From Streptomyces sp. TN58 (GTDB lineage Bacteria > Actinomycetota > Actinomycetes > Streptomycetales > Streptomycetaceae), in the NCBI RefSeq assembly GCF_001941845.1, contig NZ_CP018870.1:5152001-5216000 (forward strand): a DNA stretch of 64,000 bases, written 5' to 3'. This document shows, in pieces, positions 8,396-18,343 of this stretch; positions within the stretch are counted from its first letter, which is position 1; every line of letters begins with the position of its first letter. Below the pieces are notes generated by a model, which was given only the letters and a program-made list of their open reading frames with translations, had not been told where the DNA came from and made no database searches. The position numbers were made by a program, and so were the translations under genes.

Positions 8396-9343
8396 ATGAC
8401 TGCTGCGCCCCGGGACGTCTGGCTCCCCTTCCCCGCCGAAGAGGTCGCCGGCCTCCCCGACTCCTTCCGGTACCGCCAGTGGGACGGAGAGGACGCCTTC
8501 CCTGCCGATCCGGCCGACTGCGTCTTCTACGTGGCCCCCTACATGAAGGCCGCCGAGGTCACCGTGCGCCCGCTCGCCGCGATGCCCGCCGTCCGGGTCG
8601 TCCAGACCCTGACCGCCGGCATCGACGACGTGCTGGGCCGACTGGGAGACCTGCGTCCCGGAGTGCGCCTGTGCAACGCAGCCGGGGTCCACACGGCCAG
8701 CACCGCCGAACTGGCCCTCGCCCTGACCCTCGCCTCCCTGCGCGGCATCCCCGGCATGGTCCGCGGACAGGACCGCGAGGACTGGCGCTCCGGCTTCTAC
8801 GACGCCCTCGCCGACAAGTCAGTTCTGATCATCGGCTACGGATCCATCGGCTCGGCGGTCGAGGACCGCCTGGCGCCCTTCGAGTGCGCGCGGATCGAAC
8901 GCGTCGCGCGCTCGGCGCGGGCCGCGGCACGCGGGCCGGTGCACGCCATCGCCGACCTGCCCGGGCTCCTGCCGCAGGCCGACGTGGTCATCCTCGTGAC
9001 GCCCCTGACCGACGCAACCCGGGGACTGGCGGGCGCCGGGTTCCTCGGCCGGATGAAGGACGGGGCCCTGCTCGTGAACGTCTCGCGGGGCCCGGTCGTC
9101 GACACCGGGGCCCTGCTGGCGGAGGTGGAGTCGGGCCGGCTGCGTGCCGCCCTCGACGTCACCGACCCCGAACCGCTGCCCGCGGGCCACCCGCTCTGGC
9201 ACGCCCCCAACGTCCTGGTCACGCCTCACGTCGGCGGCAGCAGCTCCGCGTTCGAGCCCCGCGCCAAGCGCCTGGTGGCCCGCCAACTCACCCGCTTCGC
9301 CGCCGGGGAGCCCGTGGAGCACACGGTACTGATCACCGACTAG
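8396..9343 (+). CDS. D-isomer 2-hydroxyacid dehydrogenase
   Basis: 315 residues from ATG at 8396 (an in-frame GTG lies at 8390). The NAD-binding loop GYGSIG is near residues 147-152. The catalytic Arg is in NVSRGPVVDTGALL, the Glu in DVTDPEPLPAGHPLW and the His in VLVTPHVGGSS. It is shorter than SerA and has no ACT domain, so it is a simple hydroxyacid dehydrogenase of the glyoxylate/hydroxypyruvate reductase type. It is divergent from the aldo/keto reductase and ends before the 284-base gap leading to the GGDEF protein. Confidence 0.87.
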   Translation: MTAAPRDVWLPFPAEEVAGLPDSFRYRQWDGEDAFPADPADCVFYVAPYMKAAEVTVRPLAAMPAVRVVQTLTAGIDDVLGRLGDLRPGVRLCNAAGVHTASTAELALALTLASLRGIPGMVRGQDREDWRSGFYDALADKSVLIIGYGSIGSAVEDRLAPFECARIERVARSARAAARGPVHAIADLPGLLPQADVVILVTPLTDATRGLAGAGFLGRMKDGALLVNVSRGPVVDTGALLAEVESGRLRAALDVTDPEPLPAGHPLWHAPNVLVTPHVGGSSSAFEPRAKRLVARQLTRFAAGEPVEHTVLITD

Positions 9344-9627
9344 CCTCCGAACCCTGTACGCTCCGCAGTCGTCCGTGCGCGATCGGTTGCGACACCTCCC
9401 CGCTCGGTAACAGAGCGTAGAGCAACTATGTCCCTGAGTGACGAAAGTGGTGTATCGTCCGGAAGAAGGGGCTGCGCCGGGAACGTCTGGCGCTGGGGAG
9501 TGATCGGACACTTTGGGGGGCGACGGGCGATGCACGGCCAATGGACGAAGGACCCGACGCGGCACAGCCGCCGCAGGCGGCGCGGCCGGGACTGGGCCGC
9601 GCCGGAACCAGCCGGCGAGGGGGACCG

Positions 9628-12516
9628 GTGAACACCCCCGGGACGGCGCTCCTGGACCGCCCCTCCGTCTCGGGCGGAGGCAGGGGTCTGGCGATGCAGC
9701 TGATCCTCGCGGTCGTCAGCGGGGGGTACGCCGTCGGCGCCGCCCTCAACTGGGGGTCCGAGGAAGTGGCCGAGATCATGGGCGACTTCGGGCTCAGCGC
9801 CGCCGGCCTGCTCGCCGCCGTCTCCTGCTACACCTACGCCCGCACGATCGACAGCCGGGAGCGCCCCGCCTGGCTGCTCTTCGCCTTCTCCTCCCTCATG
9901 GGCGCCTGCGGCAACGCCGTCTGGGGCTGGTACGAGGTGATCCTCGGCGAATCCGTACCGAAGCCCTCGCTCGCCGACTTCGCCTTCCTCTGCTTCGCCC
10001 CGCCCGCCATCGTGGGCCTTCTCGTCCTCGCCAAACGCCCGGTCACCCGCGCCGGCTGGGTGTGCCTCGGCCTCGACTCCTGGCTCATCGGCGGCTCCCT
10101 GCTGACCCTGTCCTGGAGCCTGGCCCTGGCCCAGGCGGCCAAGACCGCCCAGTCCGGCGCCCCCGGCAGCGTCCCGCGCGCCGCGCTCTCCCTCGCCTAC
10201 CCCCTGCTGGACATCGCGCTCGTCTCGATGGTCCTGGTGCTGCACTTCCGGCGGAGCGAGACCAACCGCTCCGCCGTCAACACCGCCATCGCGGCGCTGG
10301 CGCTGACCGTCCTCAGCGACGCCCTGTTCACCTCGCCTCTCCTGAGCGCCGAGTACCAGTCCGGCCAGCTGCTGGACGCCGGCTGGTTCGCCGGCTCGCT
10401 GCTGCTCGCGTACGCCCCCTGGGGCGCCCGGCGCATCCACCACGGGCCGGTGCCGCCGGGGCACCCGCGCAGGGACCGGCCGCACAGCCGGCCGATCACC
10501 GGATCCCTGCCCGCCCTCACGCCGTACCTGGCGGCCGCCGTGTGCACCCTCGGCATCCTCTACAACGTCGTGGACGGCCGGAAGGTGGACAGGATGGTCG
10601 TGTTCACCGGCTGCACCGTCGTGCTCGCCCTCGTGATCCGGCAGGGCATCATGCTCCTCGACAACATCGCCCTGACCCAGGAACTGGCCCAGAAGGAGAA
10701 CCACTTCCGCTCCCTCGTCCAGGGCTCCAGCGACGTCATCATGATCGCCGCACCCACCGGGACCCTGCGCTACGTCAGCCCGGCCGCCGCCGGGGTGTAC
10801 GGCCGCGAGGCCGAGGAGCTGGTCGGCACCGAGCTGGCCACCCTGATCCACCCCGACGACCTCGGCCGCGTGGTCCACGAGGTACGCCGCTTCCTCGCCG
10901 CACCGCCGGCCGAGGAGCCCACCACCCGCATCGAATGCCGCTTCAGGTCGGGCGGCGGCGAGTGGCTGAACGTGGAGTCCACCGTCAACCGCCACCAGGG
11001 CGGACTCATCCTCAACAGCAGGGACGTCACCGAGCGTGTCCGGCTCCAGGCCCAGCTCCAGCACAGTGCCGAACACGACCCGCTGACCGACCTGCCCAAC
11101 CGGGCGCTGTTCACCCGGCGTGTGCGCCAGGCCCTGGCGGGGCGCCGCGCGGGCGACCACAGCACCGCCGTGCTCTTCATCGACCTCGACGGCTTCAAGG
11201 CGGTCAACGACACCATCGGCCACCAGGCCGGCGACGAACTGCTCATCGAGGCCGCGCGCCGGCTCCATGATTCCGTCCGCGCCGGGGACACCGCCGCCCG
11301 GCTCGGCGGCGACGAGTTCGCCGCGCTGATCCTGGGCGACGGCGGCCGCGACCGCAGCGCCCGCGAGTACCAGGTCCGCGAGATCGCCGACCGGCTGCGC
11401 ACCAGGCTCTCCCAGCCGTACCGGATCGGCGGTAGCGAGGTACGGGTGGCCGCCAGCATCGGCGTGGCCTTCGCCGACCCCGGCATCACTCCCTCGGACC
11501 TGATGCGCAACGCCGACCTGGCGATGTACCGGGCCAAGGCGGGCGGCAAGGACCGCGTCGAGACCTACGCCCCGCAGATGCAGGCCGAGGTGGTCCGCAA
11601 GGCCGAGCTGGCGGGCCGGCTGCGCACCGCGCTGCACGAGGGCGAGTTCGCCCTGCTGCACCAGCCCGTGGTCTCGCTGGCCACCGGCGAGATCGCGGCC
11701 GTCGCCGCCCAGGCCCGGTGGCGTTCGGCCCAGGGGATCCTCTTCACACCGGCGGAGTTCCTCCGGGTGGCCGAGTACAGCGAGGGCTCGGCGGGCGGCG
11801 GCTCCGGCGCCGGCCCGGACGCCTCGCGCACCGCCGAGCTGGGCCGCTGGCTGCTGGAGGAGGCCGTCGAGCAGGCCGCCGACCGGCACCGGGCCGGGCA
11901 CGACGTACCCGTGGCCGTGCGGATGACCGCCCAGCGGCTCCTGGACAACGCCATGCCGCTCGGCACGGTGGAAGCGTTGCTGACCCGGCACGGCCTGCGC
12001 TCCGGGGCCCTGGTGCTGGAGCTCGCGGTCTCGGACCCCCGAGTCCCCTTCGACGACCTGGAGCGCCGCCTGGCGGCCCTGCACCGGCTCGGAGTGGGAA
12101 TCGCCCTGGACGGCTTCGGCAGCGGCTACGCCGCCATCAGCGCCCTGCGCCGCCTGCCCGTGGACATGCTCAAGCTGGACCGGGGCCTGGTGGAGGGAGT
12201 GGTCGAGTCCGCCCGCCTGCACAAGATCACAGCCGGGCTCTTGCGGATCGCAAACGACCTCGGCATGCGGTCCGTGGCCGACGGGGTGGACCTGCCCGAG
12301 CAGGTGGCCGCGCTGCGCGCGATGGGGTGCACGCACGGCCAGGGGGCGGCCTTTTCCGGCCCCCTCGACGAGTACAGGCTGCGCCGTGCGCTGGTGCGCG
12401 GTACGTTCCCAGTACCGGGCGGAGCGGCCCAGCCGGCACTGGCGGGAGGCTCCTCCGGGGGTTCGATGGTCATCCGTAGAGGCTCACATAATGAGACGCC
12501 CGTCCCACCTACTTGA
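9628..12516 (+). CDS. Membrane PAS-GGDEF-EAL protein with degenerate EAL
   Basis: 962 residues from GTG at 9628, preceded by GAGGGGGACCG. An in-frame ATG at 9541 would add 29 residues. About eight transmembrane helices fill residues 15-340, then a PAS domain (HFRSLVQGSSDVIMIAAPTG, IHPDDL). The GGDEF domain has an intact RLGGDEFAAL (about 560) and an RxxD inhibitory site (RAGD) five residues before it, so it should make c-di-GMP with product feedback. The EAL domain is degenerate: the EAL triplet region reads VAAQARW, DDFG is DGFG, and AEGVE is ADGVD. Phosphodiesterase activity is therefore doubtful. By its place before ilvB it corresponds to SCO5511, which I recall being called cdgD. Confidence 0.88.
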   Translation: MNTPGTALLDRPSVSGGGRGLAMQLILAVVSGGYAVGAALNWGSEEVAEIMGDFGLSAAGLLAAVSCYTYARTIDSRERPAWLLFAFSSLMGACGNAVWGWYEVILGESVPKPSLADFAFLCFAPPAIVGLLVLAKRPVTRAGWVCLGLDSWLIGGSLLTLSWSLALAQAAKTAQSGAPGSVPRAALSLAYPLLDIALVSMVLVLHFRRSETNRSAVNTAIAALALTVLSDALFTSPLLSAEYQSGQLLDAGWFAGSLLLAYAPWGARRIHHGPVPPGHPRRDRPHSRPITGSLPALTPYLAAAVCTLGILYNVVDGRKVDRMVVFTGCTVVLALVIRQGIMLLDNIALTQELAQKENHFRSLVQGSSDVIMIAAPTGTLRYVSPAAAGVYGREAEELVGTELATLIHPDDLGRVVHEVRRFLAAPPAEEPTTRIECRFRSGGGEWLNVESTVNRHQGGLILNSRDVTERVRLQAQLQHSAEHDPLTDLPNRALFTRRVRQALAGRRAGDHSTAVLFIDLDGFKAVNDTIGHQAGDELLIEAARRLHDSVRAGDTAARLGGDEFAALILGDGGRDRSAREYQVREIADRLRTRLSQPYRIGGSEVRVAASIGVAFADPGITPSDLMRNADLAMYRAKAGGKDRVETYAPQMQAEVVRKAELAGRLRTALHEGEFALLHQPVVSLATGEIAAVAAQARWRSAQGILFTPAEFLRVAEYSEGSAGGGSGAGPDASRTAELGRWLLEEAVEQAADRHRAGHDVPVAVRMTAQRLLDNAMPLGTVEALLTRHGLRSGALVLELAVSDPRVPFDDLERRLAALHRLGVGIALDGFGSGYAAISALRRLPVDMLKLDRGLVEGVVESARLHKITAGLLRIANDLGMRSVADGVDLPEQVAALRAMGCTHGQGAAFSGPLDEYRLRRALVRGTFPVPGGAAQPALAGGSSGGSMVIRRGSHNETPVPPT
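12479..12499 (-). promoter_or_regulatory. NdgR-like box at the ilvB promoter
   Basis: Read on the minus strand, this site is GCGTCTCA, then TTA, then TGTGA, then GCCTC. The palindromic core is CTCA-N5-TGAG. It matches the ndgR/leuC operator at 60716-60736 (GCGTCTCA-CAC-TGTGA) at every position of the first 8 and the last 5. It covers a -10-like CATAAT (12487-12492) on the plus strand. The site overlaps the 3' end of the GGDEF gene and lies 51 bases before the ilvB leader peptide. Binding by NdgR is inferred. Confidence 0.55.
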
Positions 12517-12549
12517 CATCACCCTCCCGCCGGAGGGAGGGTCAGTGCC

Positions 12550-12591
12550 ATGCGCACCCGAATTCTCGTACTTGGAAAGCGCGTCGGCTGA
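12550..12591 (+). CDS. ilvB leader peptide (attenuation)
   Basis: 13-residue ORF MRTRILVLGKRVG with GGAGGGAGGG eight bases before its ATG. The run Ile-Leu-Val-Leu (ATT CTC GTA CTT), followed by another Val, gives regulatory codons for all three branched-chain amino acids. A terminator hairpin follows 42 bases after its stop and ilvB starts 53 bases beyond that. This is the arrangement known for actinobacterial ilvB leaders: ribosome stalling at these codons should favour an antiterminator and let transcription reach ilvBNC. No other function is expected of the peptide. Confidence 0.85.
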   Translation: MRTRILVLGKRVG

Positions 12592-12633
12592 AGCTGGGGC
12601 CTGCATGTCCCCGCTCAACACACCCGACGCGCT

Positions 12634-12667
12634 CCCCTCGCTTGCCTCCTGGCACGAGGGGTTTTTT
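12634..12667 (+). terminator. ilvB attenuator terminator
   Basis: CCCCTCG (12634-12640) pairs with CGAGGGG (12654-12660/1) and is followed directly by six T residues. An intrinsic terminator with a T-tract is unusual in this GC-rich DNA and marks it as regulatory. It lies between the leader peptide and ilvB. Confidence 0.85.
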
Positions 12668-12720
12668 GTTGCACTGGCACAGAGTCGAATCCGCGTAAAA
12701 CCCTCAGCTTCGAGAAGAGA

Positions 12721-14607
12721 ATGCCGATGACCGAGCAGGCCACCGGGGCCCACCATCCGCAGCCGCGGCCCCGTTCCGGCGGACAGCAGTCCGCCGCAGT
12801 TGAGCACGTCACGGGTGCGCAGTCCCTCATCCGCTCTCTCGAAGAGGTGGGGTGCGACACCGTCTTCGGGATTCCGGGAGGCGCCATCCTCCCCGCGTAC
12901 GACCCGATGATGGACTCCAAGAAGGTCCGTCACATCCTGGTCCGCCACGAGCAGGGGGCCGGCCACGCCGCCACCGGCTACGCCCAGGCCACCGGCAAGG
13001 TCGGCGTCTGTATGGCCACGTCCGGCCCGGGCGCCACCAACCTGGTCACCCCGATCGCCGACGCGCACATGGACTCCGTCCCGCTCGTCGCGATCACCGG
13101 CCAGGTCTCCTCCAAGGCGATCGGCACCGACGCCTTCCAGGAGGCGGACATCGTCGGCATCACCATGCCGATCACCAAGCACAACTTCCTGGTCACCAGG
13201 GCCGAGGACATCCCGAAGACGATCGCCGAGGCGTTCCACATCGCCGCCACCGGCCGCCCGGGACCGGTCCTCGTCGACATCGCCAAGGACGCCCTCCAGG
13301 CGAAGACCACCTTCTCGTGGCCGCCCTCCCAGGACCTCCCCGGCTACCGGCCGGTCACCAAGCCGCACGCCAAGCAGATCCGCGAGGCCGCCAAGCTCAT
13401 CTGCCAGGCCAAGCGCCCGGTGCTGTACGTCGGCGGCGGCGTCATGAAGTCCGGCGCCACCGCCGAGCTGAAGGTCCTGGCGGAGCTGACCGGCCTCCCG
13501 GTCTGCACGACCCTGATGGCGCTGGGCTCCTTCCCCGACAGCCACCCCCTGCACGTCGGCATGCCCGGCATGCACGGCAGCGTCACCGGCGTCACCGCGC
13601 TGCAGAAGTCGGACCTGCTGATCGCGCTGGGCACCCGCTTCGACGACCGCGTCACCGGCAAGCTGGACAGCTTCGCCCCCTACGCCAAGATCATCCACGC
13701 GGACATCGACCCGGCCGAGATCGGCAAGAACCGCGCCGTCGACGTCCCGATCGTCGGCGACGCCCGCGAGGTCATCGCCGACCTGATCCAGGCCGTCCAG
13801 GCCGAGCACACCGAAGGCGGCGCCGGCGACTACACCGCCTGGTGGAACGACCTCAACCGCTGGCGTGAGACGTACCCGCTGGGCTACGACCTGCCCGCGG
13901 ACGGCAGCCTCTCGCCGCAGCAGGTCATCGAGCGCATCGGCGCGCTCGCGCCGAAGGGCACGGTCTTCGCGGCCGGTGTCGGCCAGCACCAGATGTGGGC
14001 CTCGCACTTCGTCAAGTACGAGGAGCCCCGCACCTGGCTGAACTCCGGCGGCGCCGGGACCATGGGCTACGCGGTCCCCGCCGCGATGGGCGCCAAGGTC
14101 GGCATGCCCGAGCGCACCGTCTGGGCGATCGACGGCGACGGCTGCTTCCAGATGACCAATCAGGAACTGGTCACCTGCGCCCTGAACAACATCCCGATCA
14201 AGGTCGCCATCATCAACAACGGCGCCCTGGGCATGGTCCGCCAGTGGCAGACGCTGTTCTACAACCAGCGGTACTCCAACACCGTCCTGCACGCCGACGA
14301 GACCGGACACGACACCGTCGGCTCCCAGCTCGGCGAGTCCACCGCGCCCCGCAAGGGCACGCGCGTCCCGGACTTCGTCAAGCTGTCGGAGGCCATGGGC
14401 TGCGTGGCGCTGCGCTGCGAGGACCCGGCCGACCTGGACAAGGTCATCGCCGAGGCCAACGCCATCAACGACCGCACCGTCGTCATCGACTTCATCGTCC
14501 ACGAGGACGCCATGGTGTGGCCGATGGTCGCCGCCGGCACCTCCAACGACGAGGTCATGGCAGCGCGGGGCGTCCGCCCCGACTTCGGCGACAACGAAGA
14601 CGACTGA
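12721..14607 (+). CDS. ilvB: Acetolactate synthase large subunit
   Basis: 628 residues, starting at ATG 12721 or 12727 (MPMTEQ). It joins two pyruvates (valine, leucine) or pyruvate and 2-oxobutyrate (isoleucine) using thiamine diphosphate. The N-terminal PYR domain has [14 protein letters not shown] and the cofactor-activating Glu in [14 protein letters not shown]. The middle FAD-type domain spans roughly 230-370. The C-terminal PP domain carries [20 protein letters not shown] followed by NN, the ThDP/Mg motif. The 35-residue N-terminal extension is common in Streptomyces. It leads an ilvB-ilvN-ilvC cluster controlled by the attenuator upstream and probably by NdgR. Confidence 0.97.
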   Translation: MPMTEQATGAHHPQPRPRSGGQQSAAVEHVTGAQSLIRSLEEVGCDTVFGIPGGAILPAYDPMMDSKKVRHILVRHEQGAGHAATGYAQATGKVGVCMATSGPGATNLVTPIADAHMDSVPLVAITGQVSSKAIGTDAFQEADIVGITMPITKHNFLVTRAEDIPKTIAEAFHIAATGRPGPVLVDIAKDALQAKTTFSWPPSQDLPGYRPVTKPHAKQIREAAKLICQAKRPVLYVGGGVMKSGATAELKVLAELTGLPVCTTLMALGSFPDSHPLHVGMPGMHGSVTGVTALQKSDLLIALGTRFDDRVTGKLDSFAPYAKIIHADIDPAEIGKNRAVDVPIVGDAREVIADLIQAVQAEHTEGGAGDYTAWWNDLNRWRETYPLGYDLPADGSLSPQQVIERIGALAPKGTVFAAGVGQHQMWASHFVKYEEPRTWLNSGGAGTMGYAVPAAMGAKVGMPERTVWAIDGDGCFQMTNQELVTCALNNIPIKVAIINNGALGMVRQWQTLFYNQRYSNTVLHADETGHDTVGSQLGESTAPRKGTRVPDFVKLSEAMGCVALRCEDPADLDKVIAEANAINDRTVVIDFIVHEDAMVWPMVAAGTSNDEVMAARGVRPDFGDNEDD

Positions 14608-14639
14608 GCCGAGAGAGCCTGAGAGAGAGAACGCCTCAC

Positions 14640-15164
14640 ATGTCCAAGCACACGCTCTCCGTCCTGGTCGAGAACACGCCCGGCATCCTCGCCCGGATCG
14701 CCGCCCTGTTCTCCCGCCGCGGGTTCAACATCGACTCCCTCGCGGTCGGCGTCACCGAGCACCCCGACATCTCCCGCATCACCATCGTCGTCAACGTCGA
14801 GGACCTCCCGCTGGAGCAGGTGACCAAGCAGCTGAACAAGCTGGTCAACGTGCTCAAGATCGTCGAGCTGGAGCCGCACAACGCCATCGAGCGCGAACTC
14901 GTCCTGGTGAAGGTCCGCGCCGACAACGAGACCCGCTCGCAGATCGTCGAGATCGTCCAGCTCTTCCGCGCCAAGACCGTCGACGTCTCCCCGGAGGCCG
15001 TCACCATCGAGGCGACCGGCGGTTCCGACAAGCTCGGCGCCATGCTCAAGATGCTGGAGCCCTTCGGCATCAAGGAGCTCGTGCAGTCCGGCACGATCGC
15101 CATAGGGCGCGGCGGACGGTCCATCACGGACCGCAGCCTGCGCGCGCTCGACCGCAGCGCCTGA
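14640..15164 (+). CDS. ilvN: Acetolactate synthase small (regulatory) subunit
   Basis: 174 residues from ATG at 14640, 32 bases after ilvB. The N terminus is an ACT domain (HTLSVLVENTPGILARIAAL, FNIDSLAVGVTEHPDISRIT). It binds valine and mediates feedback inhibition of the IlvB catalytic subunit. The C-terminal half (RELVLVKVRADNETRSQIVE, IKELVQSGTIAIGRGG) is the second domain usual for this family. It is also called ilvH. The length is normal. Confidence 0.96.
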   Translation: MSKHTLSVLVENTPGILARIAALFSRRGFNIDSLAVGVTEHPDISRITIVVNVEDLPLEQVTKQLNKLVNVLKIVELEPHNAIERELVLVKVRADNETRSQIVEIVQLFRAKTVDVSPEAVTIEATGGSDKLGAMLKMLEPFGIKELVQSGTIAIGRGGRSITDRSLRALDRSA

Positions 15165-16355
<1,191 letters not shown>

Positions 16356-16363
16356 TCTCGCGG

Positions 16364-16400
16364 CGGTGGGGCCGGGACGGGTAATCCCGGCCCCACCGCG
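16364..16400. terminator. ilvBNC terminator hairpin
   Basis: Perfect 15-base arms (16364-16378 and 16386-16400) surround a 7-base loop directly after the ilvC stop. There is no T-tract. Confidence 0.8.
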
Positions 16401-16673
16401 CATCACCGGGCGGTACGGCACATGCCGCACCGGTGGCCGGAGCGCCGGGAACGGGCCCTCGGGGCGTCGCGGCGGTCACGGCTTGTCCAACCCGGCCAAC
16501 CACGGAAGAGTGATCCTTCCGGACAGGCGGAAAACCGGCCCGTCCGCGCCACTACACTGCTCAACACATACGCGTCAGGCCCACAGTGTCGTGCGTCTTC
16601 CACGCGGCTACCCCCTCCACCGCCTGCGGCCGTCGGGACGGCCGTCCGCACTGGACTTGTGAGGATGACCCAC

Positions 16674-18263
16674 GTGAGCTCGAAACCTGTCGTACTCATC
16701 GCCGAAGAGCTGTCGCCCGCCACCGTCGAGGCGCTCGGCCCGGACTTCGAGATCCGCCACTGCAACGGCGCCGACCGCGCCGAACTGCTCCCCGCGATCG
16801 TCGACGTCGACGCGATCCTGGTCCGCTCGGCCACCAAGGTCGACGCCGAGGCCATCGCCGCGGCGAAGAAGCTCAAGGTCGTCGCCCGCGCCGGCGTCGG
16901 TCTGGACAACGTCGACGTCTCCGCCGCCACCAAGGCCGGCGTGATGGTCGTCAACGCCCCGACCTCGAACATCGTGACCGCGGCCGAACTCGCCTGCGGC
17001 CTGCTCGTCGCCACCGCCCGCAACATCCCGCAGGCCAACACCGCCCTGAAGAACGGCGAGTGGAAGCGGAACAAGTACACGGGTGTCGAGCTCAGCGAGA
17101 AGACCCTCGGCGTCGTCGGCCTCGGCCGCATCGGCGTCCTGGTCGCCCAGCGCATGTCGGCCTTCGGGATGAAGATCGTCGCGTACGACCCCTACGTCCA
17201 GCCCGCGCGCGCCGCCCAGATGGGCGTCAAGATGCTGACGCTGGACGAGCTCCTGGAGGTCGCCGACTTCATCACCGTGCACCTGCCCAAGACCCCGGAG
17301 ACCCTCGGCCTCATCGGTGACGAGGCTCTGCACAAGGTCAAGCCGTCCGTCCGCATCGTCAACGCCGCGCGCGGCGGCATCGTCGACGAGGCCGCCCTGT
17401 ACACGGCCCTCAAGGAGGGCCGCGTCGCCGGCGCCGGCCTCGACGTGTACGCGAAGGAGCCCTGCACGGACTCCCCGCTCTTCGAGCTCGACCAGGTCGT
17501 CTGCACCCCGCACCTCGGCGCGTCCACGGACGAGGCCCAGGAGAAGGCCGGTGTCTCCGTCGCCAAGTCGGTGCGCCTCGCCCTCGCCGGTGAGCTCGTA
17601 CCGGACGCGGTCAACGTCCAGGGCGGCGTCATCGCCGAGGACGTCCGTCCGGGCCTGCCGCTCGCCGAGAAGCTCGGCCGCATCTTCACCGCCCTCGCGG
17701 GCGAGGTCGCGGTCCGCCTCGACGTCGAGGTCTGCGGCGAGATCACCCAGCACGACGTCAAGGTCCTCGAACTCTCCGCGCTCAAGGGTGTCTTCGAGGA
17801 CGTCGTCGACGAGACGGTCTCCTACGTCAACGCCCCGCTGTTCGCGCAGGAGCGCGGTGTCGAGGTGCGCCTGACCACCAGCTCGGAGTCCCCGGACCAC
17901 CGCAACGTGGTGACCGTCCGCGGCACCCTGTCGGACGGCCAGGAGGTGTCGGTCTCCGGCACGCTCGCGGGCCCGAAGCACCTTCAGAAGATCGTCGGCA
18001 TCGGAGAGTACGACGTGGACCTGGCGCTCGCCGACTACATGGTCGTGCTGCGCTACACCGACCGCCCCGGCGTGGTCGGCACCGTCGGCCGCGTCCTCGG
18101 CGAGGGCGGCCTGAACATCGCGGGCATGCAGGTCGCCCGCGCGGAGGAGCACGGCGAGGCCCTGGCGGTCCTCACCGTCGACGCCGAGGTGCCGGCGGGT
18201 GTCCTCGCGGACATCGCCGCCGAGATCGGCGCGGTCTCGGCGCGCACCGTCAGCCTCGCCTGA
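16674..18263 (+). CDS. serA: D-3-phosphoglycerate dehydrogenase
   Basis: 529 residues from GTG at 16674 (VSSKPVVLIAEELSPATVEA). GAGGA lies 8 bases before this start, which favours it over the in-frame ATG at 16665. It performs the first step of serine synthesis. Substrate and NAD domains contain GLGRIG (about 148-153), NAARGGIVDEAAL (Arg), VYAKEPCTDSPLF (Glu) and CTPHLGASTDEAQEKA (His). The long C terminus has the intervening ASB domain and an ACT domain (VVLRYTDRPGVVGTVGRVLG), as in other actinobacteria, where serine can inhibit. The 273 bases before it contain only a weak TACACT -10-like hexamer at 16551. Confidence 0.96.
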   Translation: MSSKPVVLIAEELSPATVEALGPDFEIRHCNGADRAELLPAIVDVDAILVRSATKVDAEAIAAAKKLKVVARAGVGLDNVDVSAATKAGVMVVNAPTSNIVTAAELACGLLVATARNIPQANTALKNGEWKRNKYTGVELSEKTLGVVGLGRIGVLVAQRMSAFGMKIVAYDPYVQPARAAQMGVKMLTLDELLEVADFITVHLPKTPETLGLIGDEALHKVKPSVRIVNAARGGIVDEAALYTALKEGRVAGAGLDVYAKEPCTDSPLFELDQVVCTPHLGASTDEAQEKAGVSVAKSVRLALAGELVPDAVNVQGGVIAEDVRPGLPLAEKLGRIFTALAGEVAVRLDVEVCGEITQHDVKVLELSALKGVFEDVVDETVSYVNAPLFAQERGVEVRLTTSSESPDHRNVVTVRGTLSDGQEVSVSGTLAGPKHLQKIVGIGEYDVDLALADYMVVLRYTDRPGVVGTVGRVLGEGGLNIAGMQVARAEEHGEALAVLTVDAEVPAGVLADIAAEIGAVSARTVSLA

Positions 18264-18276
18264 CGCCGCCACGGCA

Positions 18277-18326
18277 GTGGAACGCGGAAGGGCCCGGGGG
18301 AGACCCCGGGCCCTTCCGCGTTCCAC
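18277..18326. terminator. Bidirectional terminator between serA and the MFS gene
   Basis: Two perfect 23-base arms (18277-18299 and 18304-18326) flank a GAGA loop. It lies between the converging serA and MFS genes, so it can serve both. It is one of the longest perfect hairpins in the window. Confidence 0.85.
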
Positions 18327-18343
18327 CGGCCACGCCGCGCCGG

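Noticed and set aside
9428..9631. A 67-codon ORF ahead of the GGDEF gene whose stop overlaps the GTG start at 9628
   Set aside because: The overlap is tempting for coupling, but there is no clear ribosome binding site, the product ends in runs of Arg, and an alternative start of the GGDEF protein (9541) would cover it.
9340..12336. A 998-codon minus-strand open frame opposite the GGDEF gene
   Set aside because: Composition is typical of an antisense shadow (Gly, Arg, His, Val repeats). The plus strand encodes PAS and GGDEF motifs.
16586..17320. Plus-strand ORF beginning before serA
   Set aside because: It is the +1 frame of serA with Arg-rich composition; no independent start or motif.
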